From positions 109,533,120 through 109,597,119 of the forward strand of contig NC_039362.1 of the NCBI RefSeq assembly GCF_003573695.1: a stretch of DNA of 64,000 nucleotides. Reading direction: 5' to 3'. Below, one piece after another: positions 1 through 10,406 of the stretch. How positions within the stretch are numbered: position 1 is the first letter of the stretch; every line of letters begins with the position of its first letter. The position numbers and the translations under genes are program-made. The notes under the pieces are model-generated. The model did not search any database. It saw only the letters and a list, made by a program, of their open reading frames with translations, and was not told the origin of the DNA. This stretch comes from Papaver somniferum. Taxonomy: Eukaryota; Streptophyta; Magnoliopsida; Ranunculales; Papaveraceae.

Positions 1-885
1 GGACATGGGTAATAGCCAGTCTGTTGAGTCGGGTTGATCAGGCCCACTGGTTTACAGTTGGGTTTAGGCATAGTTATCTAAACTATGTTTTTAGACCACT
101 TAGACTCCAAAATCCAAATTGGTTTTCGATTCTTCCTGCAAAGTTGTAGAGTTTTGCGAGATCTTTCCAATGATATCAAATTCATCTGATTTTGACAAGT
201 AGATAATTTTTATGATAAATATAAGGAATACCAGGATATAAAACAAATGTTAGAATTAAAAATATTAGTTATTTCACTTAGCTATTAACTATGAACTTGT
301 TTCGTATTATGTTATGAATATTGTGTGTGAGCATATTGGCTAGATTCTTAGAGTGCTTGTGTGATTAACAGTCAGTTTATTTTGATAATGATCAATCCAA
401 ATGACGATCTGGTGGATCGCAGATCTCGTGGTAGGCGTGGTTTGTCATCAAATAAGGTGAGAATCGATAAAAAACTCTTTTGTATACATTATTATAATTC
501 TTCCTTGGTCATTTGCTTGTATGTCGATGGTTACTCAATGTTACGGGTATGCATGGCCCGATATATAGGCCTATTATGGTATTGGGTTCTCCATGTTTTC
601 CAATATGAAATGGTGCCGAGGCCCGGGTTTTCCTGGTAATATTATTACTTTTATTATCTAGAGGAACTTTTAACATATGAGTGAATGCGTTTTCTGAGTT
701 TATATCCGACATGCATTGTTTTGATGAATGTTTGAAAGTTTGTTATATATATCTTCTGAGCAGTCCTTTGGGGGTGATGTGTTCACTCATTTCCCTCTCT
801 AGTTTCATATAACAGGTACAGTAGCGCTCGCGAAAATGATCAACATTGGATGTTTCTGCTATATTTGCTTTTATGTATGTATTTT
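1..885. other. Unassigned AT-rich DNA
   Basis: I see no convincing coding sequence here. Open frames are short and lack recognisable domains. The segment ends where a Copia-type LTR start (TTAGAGCATTGCTCGG) begins near 886. It is probably the older DNA into which the nested retroelements were inserted, but no target-site duplication can be assigned. Confidence 0.5.
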
Positions 886-2529
886 TTAGAGCATTGCTCG
901 GTCGAACTCACAAGTGTTGCTATCTCAAGCTTGTTGTCAAATTTAGTTGTCAAAACTATATCTTGATTTCTAGTCAACAATTAGTTAAGTCTCATACTAG
1001 GATAAAAATGTAGTTGAGAAACAGTGGATCACAACAGTAATCATTGCGTTCTACCGTTTGAAGGCGAAGATCAACCGAAGATTTTGGAGAACTTCATCAA
1101 CAAAAGGTAAGTGAAGACTGAACCACCTATTTCTCAAGTTATATTCACTTTTCTATCATTGAGACGATGTCGCATAACAAATTAGACTATTACGCATAGA
1201 CAAGAATTTCGAGTCAAGTTTATCTTGATAATTAGTTCTCGAAATATAATGACTAAGCTTAATGAACATTCGTTCATATTTGATAAATTTCCATTAAGGA
1301 CAATTTATTGTTCGGAATCAAAATAATGGTTCAGGTTTTATCATTCGGAAATAGCCTGGAACAGTGATAGGTGTCATTGATGTTATTCGGGAATGTTTCG
1401 AATCAATTTAGAGAGAAATATAGAACTACTATAGATTTGGATACAAGACAGTGTTATCAGTCTTACAAACTAGGAAAACTGTTATAAGTTTGAACCCGTA
1501 TTACATGTACTCGTACACGTAGCGGAGTAGCTATATATCGATTTGCAGATTTGTGGTGCGCATATTCTTATGTATATCATGTGAAAAATTTGTTCAACTC
1601 TTGAACCGGATCGGTACGCATACTTATATGCAAACCATTTAGGAACTGTGGTCACGGAACTAGGTAAGTATCCAAACCTGTACACGTACCAAAATAGTTA
1701 TTTTTCCAAAACTCGGTTTAGTATCCATAACGGCACGCAAACCAAAATAGTTCTATGGACTCCGGAACCGGTCATAGTCTTAAGGTTTCCAAATCGGTAC
1801 GCATACCTAAATAGTTTTGTTAACTCTGGAACGTGGTTTGGTTAAATGTTTACAAACCGGTACACGTATTATGACTGGCTTGAGTCACGAACGGCTATGG
1901 TATTTGTACTTTGTGCATTTACTAACCATGTCGATTATCTTCAAGTGCGATTAAATTATTTCTACGAGATAATTAGTATTTGATTAATTCTCTAAAACAC
2001 TAGACTTATTTGATCATATGATTGTGACTCAAAACTAATATCTTAAGTGTTCATGAAGATGAATATTAAGATGTTAAGTTCAAATCGACTAGTTTTGGCT
2101 AACCACCTTGAACATAGTCTTTGTACACGGTTCGGTTACGGTTTCACCTAACTAGAGTGTATATCTTGTTTATATAAACCAAATTCAAAGATTCATCTAA
2201 CGGTGGATATTGATTGCTTGGTTCCAAAGCTATCTTAGTTTAAACCTAAAACAACCTATGTTTTGAATGTCTATAAAAGGGGAACTTCAAGCAACTTGGA
2301 TCTTTGAATCCCGACACTACTTTTTGGTGTATCCTAGATGTAACTAGAGTCATCCTCTTCCTAACCCTTTTAGGAGCGACTACATAGACTTCATAGGTAT
2401 TCGTGAAGCCAGGTCCAATTATCTTTCCTTGATAACTTGAATATCCCGATCTTGATCGATAGTTGAGATGCTCACTCGATCAAGATAGATAGAAATCATC
2501 AAAGTTCTCTTCGAATCAAACTTTGTTTA
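886..2529 (+). mobile_element. Diverged Copia (Sirevirus-like) LTR, left part
   Basis: The start, TTAGAGCATTGCTCGGTC, matches the reverse complement of the right end of the solo LTR at 14790-17103, so this is the same LTR family in plus orientation. The canonical TGTTAG terminus is decayed to TTTTTAG. At 1610-1880 it carries degenerate repeats built on GGTACGCATACC. It is interrupted at 2530 by another LTR element and resumes at 9863. Near 2270 the sequence TATAAAAGGGG resembles a TATA box in the usual LTR promoter position. No internal Copia region follows on the plus strand, so it is a solo or truncated LTR. Confidence 0.6.
2525..2529. repeat. Target-site duplication GTTTA (left)
   Basis: GTTTA lies immediately before the left LTR and is repeated exactly at 9858-9862 just after the right LTR. 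A 5-bp duplication is standard for LTR retrotransposon integration. Confidence 0.85.
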
Positions 2530-4097
2530 TAGTTGTAGTCTTAAATTTGCGGTAAATACGGATTCGTTGCTCGGACTTGTAAAGATTTAAAAATTAAGAT
2601 ATATACAGAAAATATGTCACAAGATCAAGAGGAACCAGGACTCAGGATTCCAATGTGTTTCATATTCAAGTGGCTCAGAAAATAATCCTAAGCGATTATA
2701 GCTCAAAATAAAACAAGTATTAACTCTATCTTTGCCAAATTAGATTCCATAAAATATTACTTGTATATTGTAAGCATGGCACATCAAGAATCCCTAGGAC
2801 TAAGCATGTTCCATCAAACAAAATCACAAGTAATTAATTGAAATCATAAATCAATTAAAATCGGTGCAAAAAGTGAATTAAGAATTATTTAAATAACCAC
2901 ATGGCTGAAAAACAGCTTCCTCCATCATCCCAGTATTGGGGTTTAGCTACTCATAATAATCATGTTCTAAATAAATTTTGATGCTCAAAATATGATTAAA
3001 AGAGTGAAAAATATAATACAGTGAAGCTACGACCCTCTTTAAGCGTCCAGAGAAGAACGATAAAAACCACTGTGTAAATAACGATACCTCACTGCTGTTG
3101 ACGCTGTTGTTTTAAGACCCTCGGAGCTAGTCGTTGTCACTGTTGATAAACGACAGTCTTGTGGAGTCTGTTCTTCGTGTTCTTCGTGCTCTTTAATGGC
3201 AGCAGCAGCAGAACTTCCTTCCTGCAGCTCCCGTTCTTCGCTCCTCTAGCCTCTCTCTGGTCTCTGCTCGACCCCAAATCTCTTGATAACCCCTATATGA
3301 CTCGAAACAATCTATATATACTTAAACAGGTCCACTAAATCTTCCCCAAAATTCTCCTTTTCTCTCCACAGCAAGTTACGTATATTTCCTCTCTTTCTTG
3401 TTTTTACGCGTCTACTAAGCTATTACCTTGCCACAAAACTCTCCAATGACTTGAAGAAGACCAAGTGCAAGTATAGTTAGCGTGAAAATCTCCCAGAAAT
3501 TCCTCACAAAATCTTTGAACTCAATCAGCAGCGCACGTGTTCTGTTGAACTTCGATTCAATTTTTCCGGCATTCCAGCCCAATTGTTTGCGTCCAATAGA
3601 TTGTACTAGGCCTGTTTAGTCCATCCAAGTCCAGCCCAACTGATTTCGGCGATCGAATCTCGTTAAAACTCCATCAAAATTCGATTCTCAATCTGCCAGT
3701 GAACTTCCCGCCAATTTTCTAATTCAAAACGTGAAGAAGGTGGGTGCCCTTATCCTGTGCTGTTCTCCCTTTAGCAGCTGCCTGGAAATAGGTCACCCCT
3801 TAGTAATTAGGTTACCCCTTATCCAAAATCGAGGGTCCGTATAGTGATTTCTCTGGGACATTTTCCGCACTTTTTCGGGGTTCCTCCGGGGTATTTCTGG
3901 GGTACTTCCGGTACACTTCTGGGGCGCTTCCGGTACTCTATCAACGGAGGTCCAAAGCCGCATTTTCAGCCAATTTCGCCGCAAAACTTTATTCTTCTAA
4001 AAACACCTACAAATAAATAAAATAGCCAAATAAGTACAATACGAGCACTAACAATATATATAATTGAGATATATTAGACACATAAATGCGTCTATCA
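2530..4097 (-). repeat. LTR (3' LTR in element sense)
   Basis: A 1568-bp direct repeat of 8285-9857. Read on the minus strand it begins TGATAGACGC and ends near CAACTA, so the 3' terminus is TA rather than CA. It contains a GC-rich stretch (3840-3960) with GGGGTACTTCCGG-like repeats. The left copy has an extra short GGGGTATTTC repeat that is missing from the right copy. Confidence 0.85.
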
Positions 4098-4113
4098 AAT
4101 ACCCCCAAACTTA
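4098..4113 (-). other. Polypurine tract of the LARD-like element
   Basis: On the minus strand this reads AAGTTTGGGGGTATT and abuts the TGATAG start of the 3' LTR, the expected place for plus-strand DNA priming. Near-identical tracts recur inside the element at about 5210-5224 and 6073-6087. Confidence 0.7.
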
Positions 4114-5533
4114 TTATTTGCTAGTCCCGAGCAAATCAAAACTACAAAATAAAATCTAACTCACTGTCGCAGGCATCGTCGATTGCATTTAGCGTATGCA
4201 ATAAGCCTTTAAACCCCTAGGTGGCCCTAGTGGCCGAGTTATAGTCTCGGGAGGGCTTACAGAGATATACCCACAAAACCTGTACTCCAGACCTTAGCTA
4301 TCTACGCAGAACCTTGGAAGGCACTAAAGAATCTCCTTGGTTGGCATACTTATTGACTACAGGAAGAAGTACCCTGATGCGAAATTCCAATTGTTGTACA
4401 CGAGTTTGCACTCAAGCATACTAAAATTCATATAAAGTGACAGAGCTCTACTCAGATAGTTGCACTATGGACATCATATTCGGAGTCTAAACTAATCACA
4501 TGGATAGATCAAGAAGATGGATATAGAAAACATAGATGGTTTTGATGTTTACTAAGTGAACGACGTTTCCCATATCTGTCTGAAGGCCTCCGCCAAAATG
4601 AACCTATCCTAATGGATTGAGATACTAGTCTGACTAATATCAACACACTGGCATATACAAGGGTACCAGTGGTCGATAACCTAACTCTAGGTCAACACAA
4701 CTGGCATATACAAGGGTACCAGTGGTCGACTTTATTGAATTTATTCCTTTTGGTCAAATGGTCTGGTCTCAATTTCTTTCTTTTTTTTTTTTTTTTTTTT
4801 TTTTTTTTGGTAACTACCATTTTTCATTTTTTTTTTTTTTTTTTCATTTTTTTTTTTTCAATTTTTTTTTCATGGTATCTCAATCACTCTAATTCACCCT
4901 AGCATTGGTAACAACTTGAATCGTGGGCCCCACCTATCACTTAGAGAAACATAGTTTAAAAACAAAATAAAATAAAAATAGAAGTGAAAAGGACTCAACG
5001 AGATATGGTGAAACTATCATGTTATTTCTAACACCTGAGCTCTGTGCTTTTATGAATAGACTCTTTAGATGTTTCCATCTAATCAGATTGGTTCCTCAAA
5101 CTCCTACAATCAAAATGCTTCCATCCACTTAGATTAGTTAGTGCAATCCTCAATAGGCATAATTTCTAAGCTCTGGAGTTTATTATTATTGCAACTAAAA
5201 AGTTTCTCCCATACCCCCAAACTTAAACCTAACATTGTCCTCAATGTTCTAAAGATGAAATTAAAAGCATGAACAAGGAGAAACTGTTACCATTTGAAGA
5301 AAGAGTTAGGAAGGATATTACCTGGTTGCATGAGATTGGGTTACCTCCCAAGAAGTGCTAAGTTTAAAGTCTTCAGCCAGACTAGAAAAGGATTAGTCAA
5401 CTCGAACCGTATAACAGTAGCCGGAATAACTGTGGGTCTTTAAAACCAAAAAGAGCTGACAAAAGGAAACTGCAGTGAACCAAGAAAATGTACAACTAGC
5501 ATGCCCTTACCTAGTTTCCTGATTAAGATATCG
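4114..5533 (-). other. 3' untranslated interior of LARD-like element
   Basis: No coding sequence is seen. A 31-bp stretch containing GGCATATACAAGGGTACC occurs twice in tandem (about 4647 and 4700). Long T homopolymers lie at 4776-4872. The poly-T frame on the plus strand is low-complexity sequence and not a protein. In element sense these are A-rich tracts. Confidence 0.6.
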
Positions 5534-6050
5534 CTAATTGCGGTCAGGTTCAGGTTCTATAAAAGGGTCTAAATATATTTCTTTAGGCTGCAACTCCTCA
5601 AAATTGAGATCCGAATTATTAGGTCCTAGAGTCTGTAAATACTTAAATAAGAACTTAGAAGCACAAAATAATAACCTAAATAATTGAGGATCCTCTAAGT
5701 CAATCAGGTTTGACTTACATAATTGACCACAGTGAGAGTAGTGGTCATTCTTAAGAAAATGTGTCGATTCTAATATCCTAAAGTAATTAGGTTTAGTCTC
5801 AGAACTTAATAATTGACACATTTGAAATTTATACGTTCCCACAATTGTTTGAAAAATATTTGGTGGGAAAACAAAGTCGATCTTAGTATCATAGCCTGGT
5901 CTAACCTCATCAACCAGAGGATGGGTTTCTAACAACTGAACTTCCTTATGGACATCACTAGGTTCAGGAAAACGAGTATGAAAGTAATCTTGTAAAATGG
6001 TTGAGGCATTGATGTCAAGTCCTAAGTGTGGGACTTTCTGAGAGTTAAAG
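5534..6050 (-). pseudogene. C-terminal part of LARD-encoded protein, frameshifted
   Basis: About 170 codons are open on the minus strand, without a clear ATG for the upstream part. The frame overlaps the end of the acidic frame at 6022-6954 but is offset by one frame, and the protein-like sequence (VPHLGLDINASTIL, then FHTRFPEPSDVH) continues through the overlap. The simplest reading is one ancestral protein broken by a frameshift near 6025-6050; programmed frameshifting is possible but unsupported. No known domain is recognised. It ends with an acidic, proline-containing tail. Confidence 0.5.
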
Positions 6051-6954
6051 GTAAGGCACTAGGGAAGTGATAATCACCCCCAAACTTAGAGTTTTCAGTT
6101 TCTCTAGATAGACCTCTAATTATTTCTTGAATTTCCGTATCTTCAGAGTCCTTAAAATATTCAAGAGATTCTTCTAAGTTATTATCAGGTAGTGCATCTT
6201 TACTCATCTCTACGGGTCTATCTTCTTCTTCCAAGACTATTGTTTCTAAGTCGCTAGACTCTAAAACAGTATTTTCGAAATGAACCCGTTCCTCTAAACC
6301 ACTATCGGCTTCGTAATCAAAAGGAAAAACTACATCGTCTAAAACGGTGGTATCCCTAATCAAATCCTCGTCCTTTTGAATAGGTGAATAATCATAAAAA
6401 TTATTTGGATTTGAAGTAGAAATAATATAATCACTATAAAGCTCAATTGGATTACTAGATTCCTGATTACTATGCCTACATATTTCAGATTCTTCATCAC
6501 TACTATCCTCATCATCATAATAGTACGAAGATGATTGAACCTTATCTAAATAAGTAGTGTTACCAATTATAACCTCGTTATCTTGATTATGTGAAAAAGT
6601 ATCTTCATTCTCAAGGGTATTATTGGATACACTATATTGGCAATTCAAGTTATTTCGAGCAATACTTTCGTTCGTCTCTAACTCAAGTCTACGTGTCGAC
6701 TCAGCTATCCTCTCAAGGGTCTCTTCCAAAGAAAGTTCCCTTAGTGTAGGATCTAAGTTTTGAGTTAATCTATTGAGGATATCTTCTACAGATTCAGTTG
6801 TTGTTGCAGTTCTTTCGTCCATAACTACATTATTCACCTCATCTAATTTATACGTCGATTCAGCTAACTGACGTGATGACTTAGCTAAATTCCTGAGAGT
6901 CTCTTCTAGAGAAGGAATAGGAACTGAAGGATCATAATAAGGACTACTTTTCAA
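6022..6954 (-). CDS. Acidic Ser/Glu-rich ORF of the LARD-like element
   Basis: An open frame of about 310 codons starting at a TTG; the first in-frame ATG is about 45 codons later. Two copies of a helical repeat occur near the N-terminus: SLEETLRNLAKSSRQLAES and, after a linker, SLEETLERIAESTRRLELE. A long acidic Ser/Asp/Glu-rich region follows. Upstream (6955-7120), fragments in shifted frames are Tyr/Gly-rich (GYGSYHGEPNYYPH), like the tail of a plant gag, so the true start was further upstream and has been lost. No enzymatic domain is visible. A gag-derived or accessory structural role is inference. Confidence 0.55.
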   Translation of the reverse strand: MKSSPYYDPSVPIPSLEETLRNLAKSSRQLAESTYKLDEVNNVVMDERTATTTESVEDILNRLTQNLDPTLRELSLEETLERIAESTRRLELETNESIARNNLNCQYSVSNNTLENEDTFSHNQDNEVIIGNTTYLDKVQSSSYYYDDEDSSDEESEICRHSNQESSNPIELYSDYIISTSNPNNFYDYSPIQKDEDLIRDTTVLDDVVFPFDYEADSGLEERVHFENTVLESSDLETIVLEEEDRPVEMSKDALPDNNLEESLEYFKDSEDTEIQEIIRGLSRETENSKFGGDYHFPSALPLTLRKSHT

Positions 6955-7149
6955 AGTTTGATTGTATCCTCTAAAGACGAAGAACTAGTATTATAATCTT
7001 CTTGCTCGTATGACTGATGCGTGCGGATAGTAATTGGGCTCACCATGGTATGAACCATAACCTTGAAAAGGTTGGCGTCCCCAGTCACTATTCTCACTAT
7101 GGTCATAATAATGTCCATATGTTCATTAAATTATATTCATTGTATTGGC

Positions 7150-8265
7150 TTTATCATACCAGTTCGACATTTTAATTGCAGGGGAATTCTACGCAATCAC
7201 AAACAAGTCCGACTCAAATCAAACCTATAGAATCTAGCAAACAAAAAGCATGATGGCTCCACTTAGATTGTTTTCTAGACCAGCTTCTATTCCTTCGAAA
7301 AGGAATTCGTTACAATTTGAACACCCCTCTGGAATCAATCCGAGCTAATGTAAGTTGAATCGAGGCGAGGGAAGCTCAGTGGAGCTTTGATACCCAAGGC
7401 CTCACCGCTATCACAAGGCGGCGCAGTCACGCATTCAACTCACAGAAACCATCATGAACTTTGAAATGTGCTTAAAGAGCAACCAATATTTCGAACGAGT
7501 TTCCTATTAAGCTCGTTACCCTATTGGTCTCGTTCTATTCAAAATTTTAGGCTTAGGTTCGCGTTTGGTTTCGTTTTCCTAAGGCGGGCAAGAAGGAAAC
7601 GGTGATGAAATCCGAGTCCTTATCTTGATTTGGCCAGGCCTTGCCCTTTACTAGGAAATTAAAAACATTCCAAATTCGTCCTCAATCAATGAATCACCTT
7701 AAGGAATACAGTAACTCGCTTACAGGAGATTCGCGAGTGTTTCGATGGACTTACCTCCCGTACCAGACGGGCGATGAACCGCTGAAGTCGACTCGGGCCA
7801 CGACTCCTATGTCATGTACGAACCCGAGGGGCCGAGACGATATCGTAATCGTCGTCCTTCCCTGCACACAGTTTATATAATTTTTTTTTCTTATAATACC
7901 CTTCCGTAGGGTTAAAAAATAAAAATAAAAAATAATTGTCCAAAAGTCCAGAATAAAGTCCAAATAAAAAGTCCAAAAATTACAAAAATTATGAAAAATA
8001 AAGCCTATTTACAAATTCTAAAAAAATAAAATAAATAAAAGCTTTATACAAAAAAAAATAATAAAAATTAAATCCTAAAAAAATTATGTCTTTTTTTTTT
8101 CTTCTCTTTTAGCTTTTAGCTTTAAGCTTTAAGCTTTTTGTTCCCAAGTCCTTAGTATTCCACTTCGAACCTGTAAATCAAAGACACAAAAAGAAACGTA
8201 AAAAGAAACAAATAATAATAAATAATAAAAAAAAATTAAACATAAAAACAAATCTATATACAAGT
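7150..8265 (-). other. 5' leader of LARD-like element
   Basis: Between the primer site and the acidic frame there is about 1.1 kb without a coding sequence. 7330-7640 is compositionally unlike the flanks: higher GC and able to form hairpins (AAGCTCAGTGGAGCTT at about 7371, and paired GGC/GCC runs near 7400-7425). Next to the 5' LTR the sequence becomes very A/T-rich (7880-8250). In a gag-less element the leader is where packaging and dimerisation signals would be kept; that role is inference. Confidence 0.45.
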
Positions 8266-8282
8266 CCGCGTCGGCGGCGCCA
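8266..8282 (-). other. Primer-binding site of LARD-like element
   Basis: On the minus strand, two bases after the 5' LTR, the sequence is TGGCGCCGCCGACGCGG. The TGG start and position are those of a tRNA primer-binding site. Plant Ty3 elements of the Athila/Tat group often have TGGCGCCG-type sites, but I cannot name the tRNA with certainty. Confidence 0.65.
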
Positions 8283-8284
8283 TT

Positions 8285-9857
8285 TAGTTGTAGTCTTAAA
8301 TTTGCGGTAAATACGGATTCGTTGCTCGGACTTGTAAAGATTTAAAAATTAAGATATATACAGAAAATATGTCACAAGATCAAGAGGAACCAGGACTCAG
8401 GATTCCAATGTGTTTCATATTCAAGTGGCTCAGAAAATAATCCTAGGCGATTATAGCTCAAAGTAAAACAAGTATTAACTCTATCTTTGCCAAATTAGAT
8501 TCCATAAAATATTACTTGTATATTGTAAGCATGGCACATCAAGAATCCCTAGGACTAAGCATGTTCCATCAAACAAAATCACAAGTAATTAATTGAAATC
8601 ATAAATCAATTAAAATCGGTGCAAAAAGTGAATTAAGAATTATTTAAATAACCACATGGCTGAAAAACAGCTTCCTCCATCATCCCAGTATTGGGGTTTA
8701 GCTACTCATAATAATCATGTTCTAAAAATAAATATTTGATGCTCAAAATATGATTAAAAGAGTGAAAAATATAATACAGTGAAGCTACGACCCTCTTTAA
8801 GCGTCCAGAGAGGAACGATAAAACACCACTGCTGTAAATAACGATACCTCACTGCTGTTGTTGACGCTGTTGTTTTAAGACCCTATGGAGCTAGTCGTTT
8901 TCACTGTTGATAAACGACAGTCTTGTGGAGTCTGTTCTTCGTGTTCTTCGTGCTCTTTAATGGCAGCAGCAGCAGCAGAACTCCTCCTTCCTGCAGCTCC
9001 CGTTCTTCGCTCCTCTAGCCTCTCTCTGGTCTCTGCTCGACCCCAAATCTCTTGATAACCCCTATATGACTCGAAACAATCTATATATACTTAAACAGGT
9101 CCACTAAATCTTCCCCAAAATTCTCCTTTTCTCTCCACAGCAAGTTACGTATATTTCCTCTCTTTCTTGTTTTTACGCGTCTACTAAGCTATTACCTTGC
9201 CACAAAACTCTCCAATGACTTGAAGAAGACCAAGTGCAAGTATAGTTAGCGTGAAAATCTCCCAGAAATTCCTCACAAAATCTTTGAACTCAATCAGCAG
9301 CGCACATGTTCTGTTGAACTTCGATTCAATTTTTCCGGCATTCCAGCCCAATTGTTTGCGTCCAATAGATTGTACTAGGCCTGTTTAGTCCATCCAAGTC
9401 CAGCCCAACTGATTTCGGCGATCGAATCTCGTTAAAACTCCATCAAAATTCGATTCTCAATCTGCCAGTGAACTTCCAGCCAATTTTCTAATTCAAAACG
9501 TGAAGAAGGTGGGTGCACTTATCCTGTGTTGTTCTCCCTTTAGCAGCTGCCTGGAAATAGGTCACCCCTTAGTAATTAGGTTACCCCTTATCCAAAATCG
9601 AGGGTCCGTATAGTGATTTCTCTGGGACATTTTCCGCACTTTTTCGGGGTTCCTCCGGGGTACTTCCGGTACACTTCTGGGGCGCTTCCGGTACTCTAGC
9701 AACGGAGGTCCAAAAGCCGCATTTTCAGCCAATTTCGCCGCAAAACTTTATTCTTCTAAAAACACCTACAAATAAATAAAATAGCCAAATAAGTACAATA
9801 TCGAGCACTAACAATATATATAATTGAGATATATTAGACACATAAATGCGTCTATCA
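8285..9857 (-). repeat. LTR (5' LTR in element sense)
   Basis: A 1573-bp direct repeat of 2530-4097, preceded by the primer-binding site and followed by the GTTTA duplication at 9858-9862. Differences from its partner include an extra CAG triplet near 8975 and the loss of one short repeat near 9660. Confidence 0.85.
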
Positions 9858-9862
9858 GTTTA

Positions 9863-10406
9863 TTCTACAAGTTTTATACTTGTGAGGTGAATAATAATCT
9901 AGGATGCACTTCGGGTTGCATAAGTCTGGATTTTGAGGTTAGCTAGACTTTGTCTATTGCTATTGATTTCCATCACCTTTGATCAAACTTTTTTATTTTA
10001 AAAGGAAATAAAATATAGGCTTAATCAGTGGGCGGCATATTTGGTTTAAAGTCTTCAATTGAGTTGAAGAAACTCTTAGTTGGCGTGATGTCATCTAAGG
10101 GAATCAATTACGCGGAGTCCTGCTGGGATTTAAGAGGCGTAAGGACCGCGACTGTACCTTAATCGGTGGGATACCTTTTAGGGCTTGAAAAAACGAAGGT
10201 ACCTAAATACACTACAATCTTTTTATTTCAACCTATAAGTCCTCTACCGAATATGATCGTCTATGGACAGAGTCGAGACAATACGACAATTCGATTCACA
10301 CTTCGTGTGATCGTCTATGGATACGAGATCGAGACAATACAATAACAAGATCGCTTGTGTGATTGATTATGGATACAAGATCAAGGCGATTCGACAACAA
10401 AGTGTG
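9863..10406 (+). mobile_element. Diverged Copia LTR, right part after nested insertion
   Basis: 10030-10180 matches, in inverse orientation, the LTR segment near 10930-11040: both contain TCATCTAAGGGAATCAA and CCTGCTGGGAT followed by ACTGTACC. This shows that the split plus-strand LTR continues here. From about 10255 there are three imperfect tandem copies of a roughly 52-bp unit beginning GATCGTCTATGGA. The right boundary is taken as the start of the next LTR at 10407 and is only approximate. Confidence 0.5.

Larger units (their letters stand above)
2530..9857 (-). mobile_element. Non-autonomous LTR retrotransposon lacking pol
   Basis: Two direct repeats (2530-4097 and 8285-9857) bound the element, and the 5-bp duplication GTTTA flanks it at 2525-2529 and 9858-9862. 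A primer-binding-like TGGCGCC next to the right LTR and a polypurine tract next to the left LTR fix the sense as minus. The 4.2 kb interior has no protease, RT, RNase H or integrase. It holds only a broken acidic reading frame and a long leader. This layout fits a LARD-type derivative of a Ty3 element (Athila or Tat-like by LTR style; lineage is inference). The LTRs differ mainly by small indels, so insertion was moderately recent. Confidence 0.85.

Noticed and set aside
4669..4902. Open frame rich in Phe on the plus strand
   Set aside because: It is the translation of T homopolymers inside the LARD-like element, with no coding evidence.
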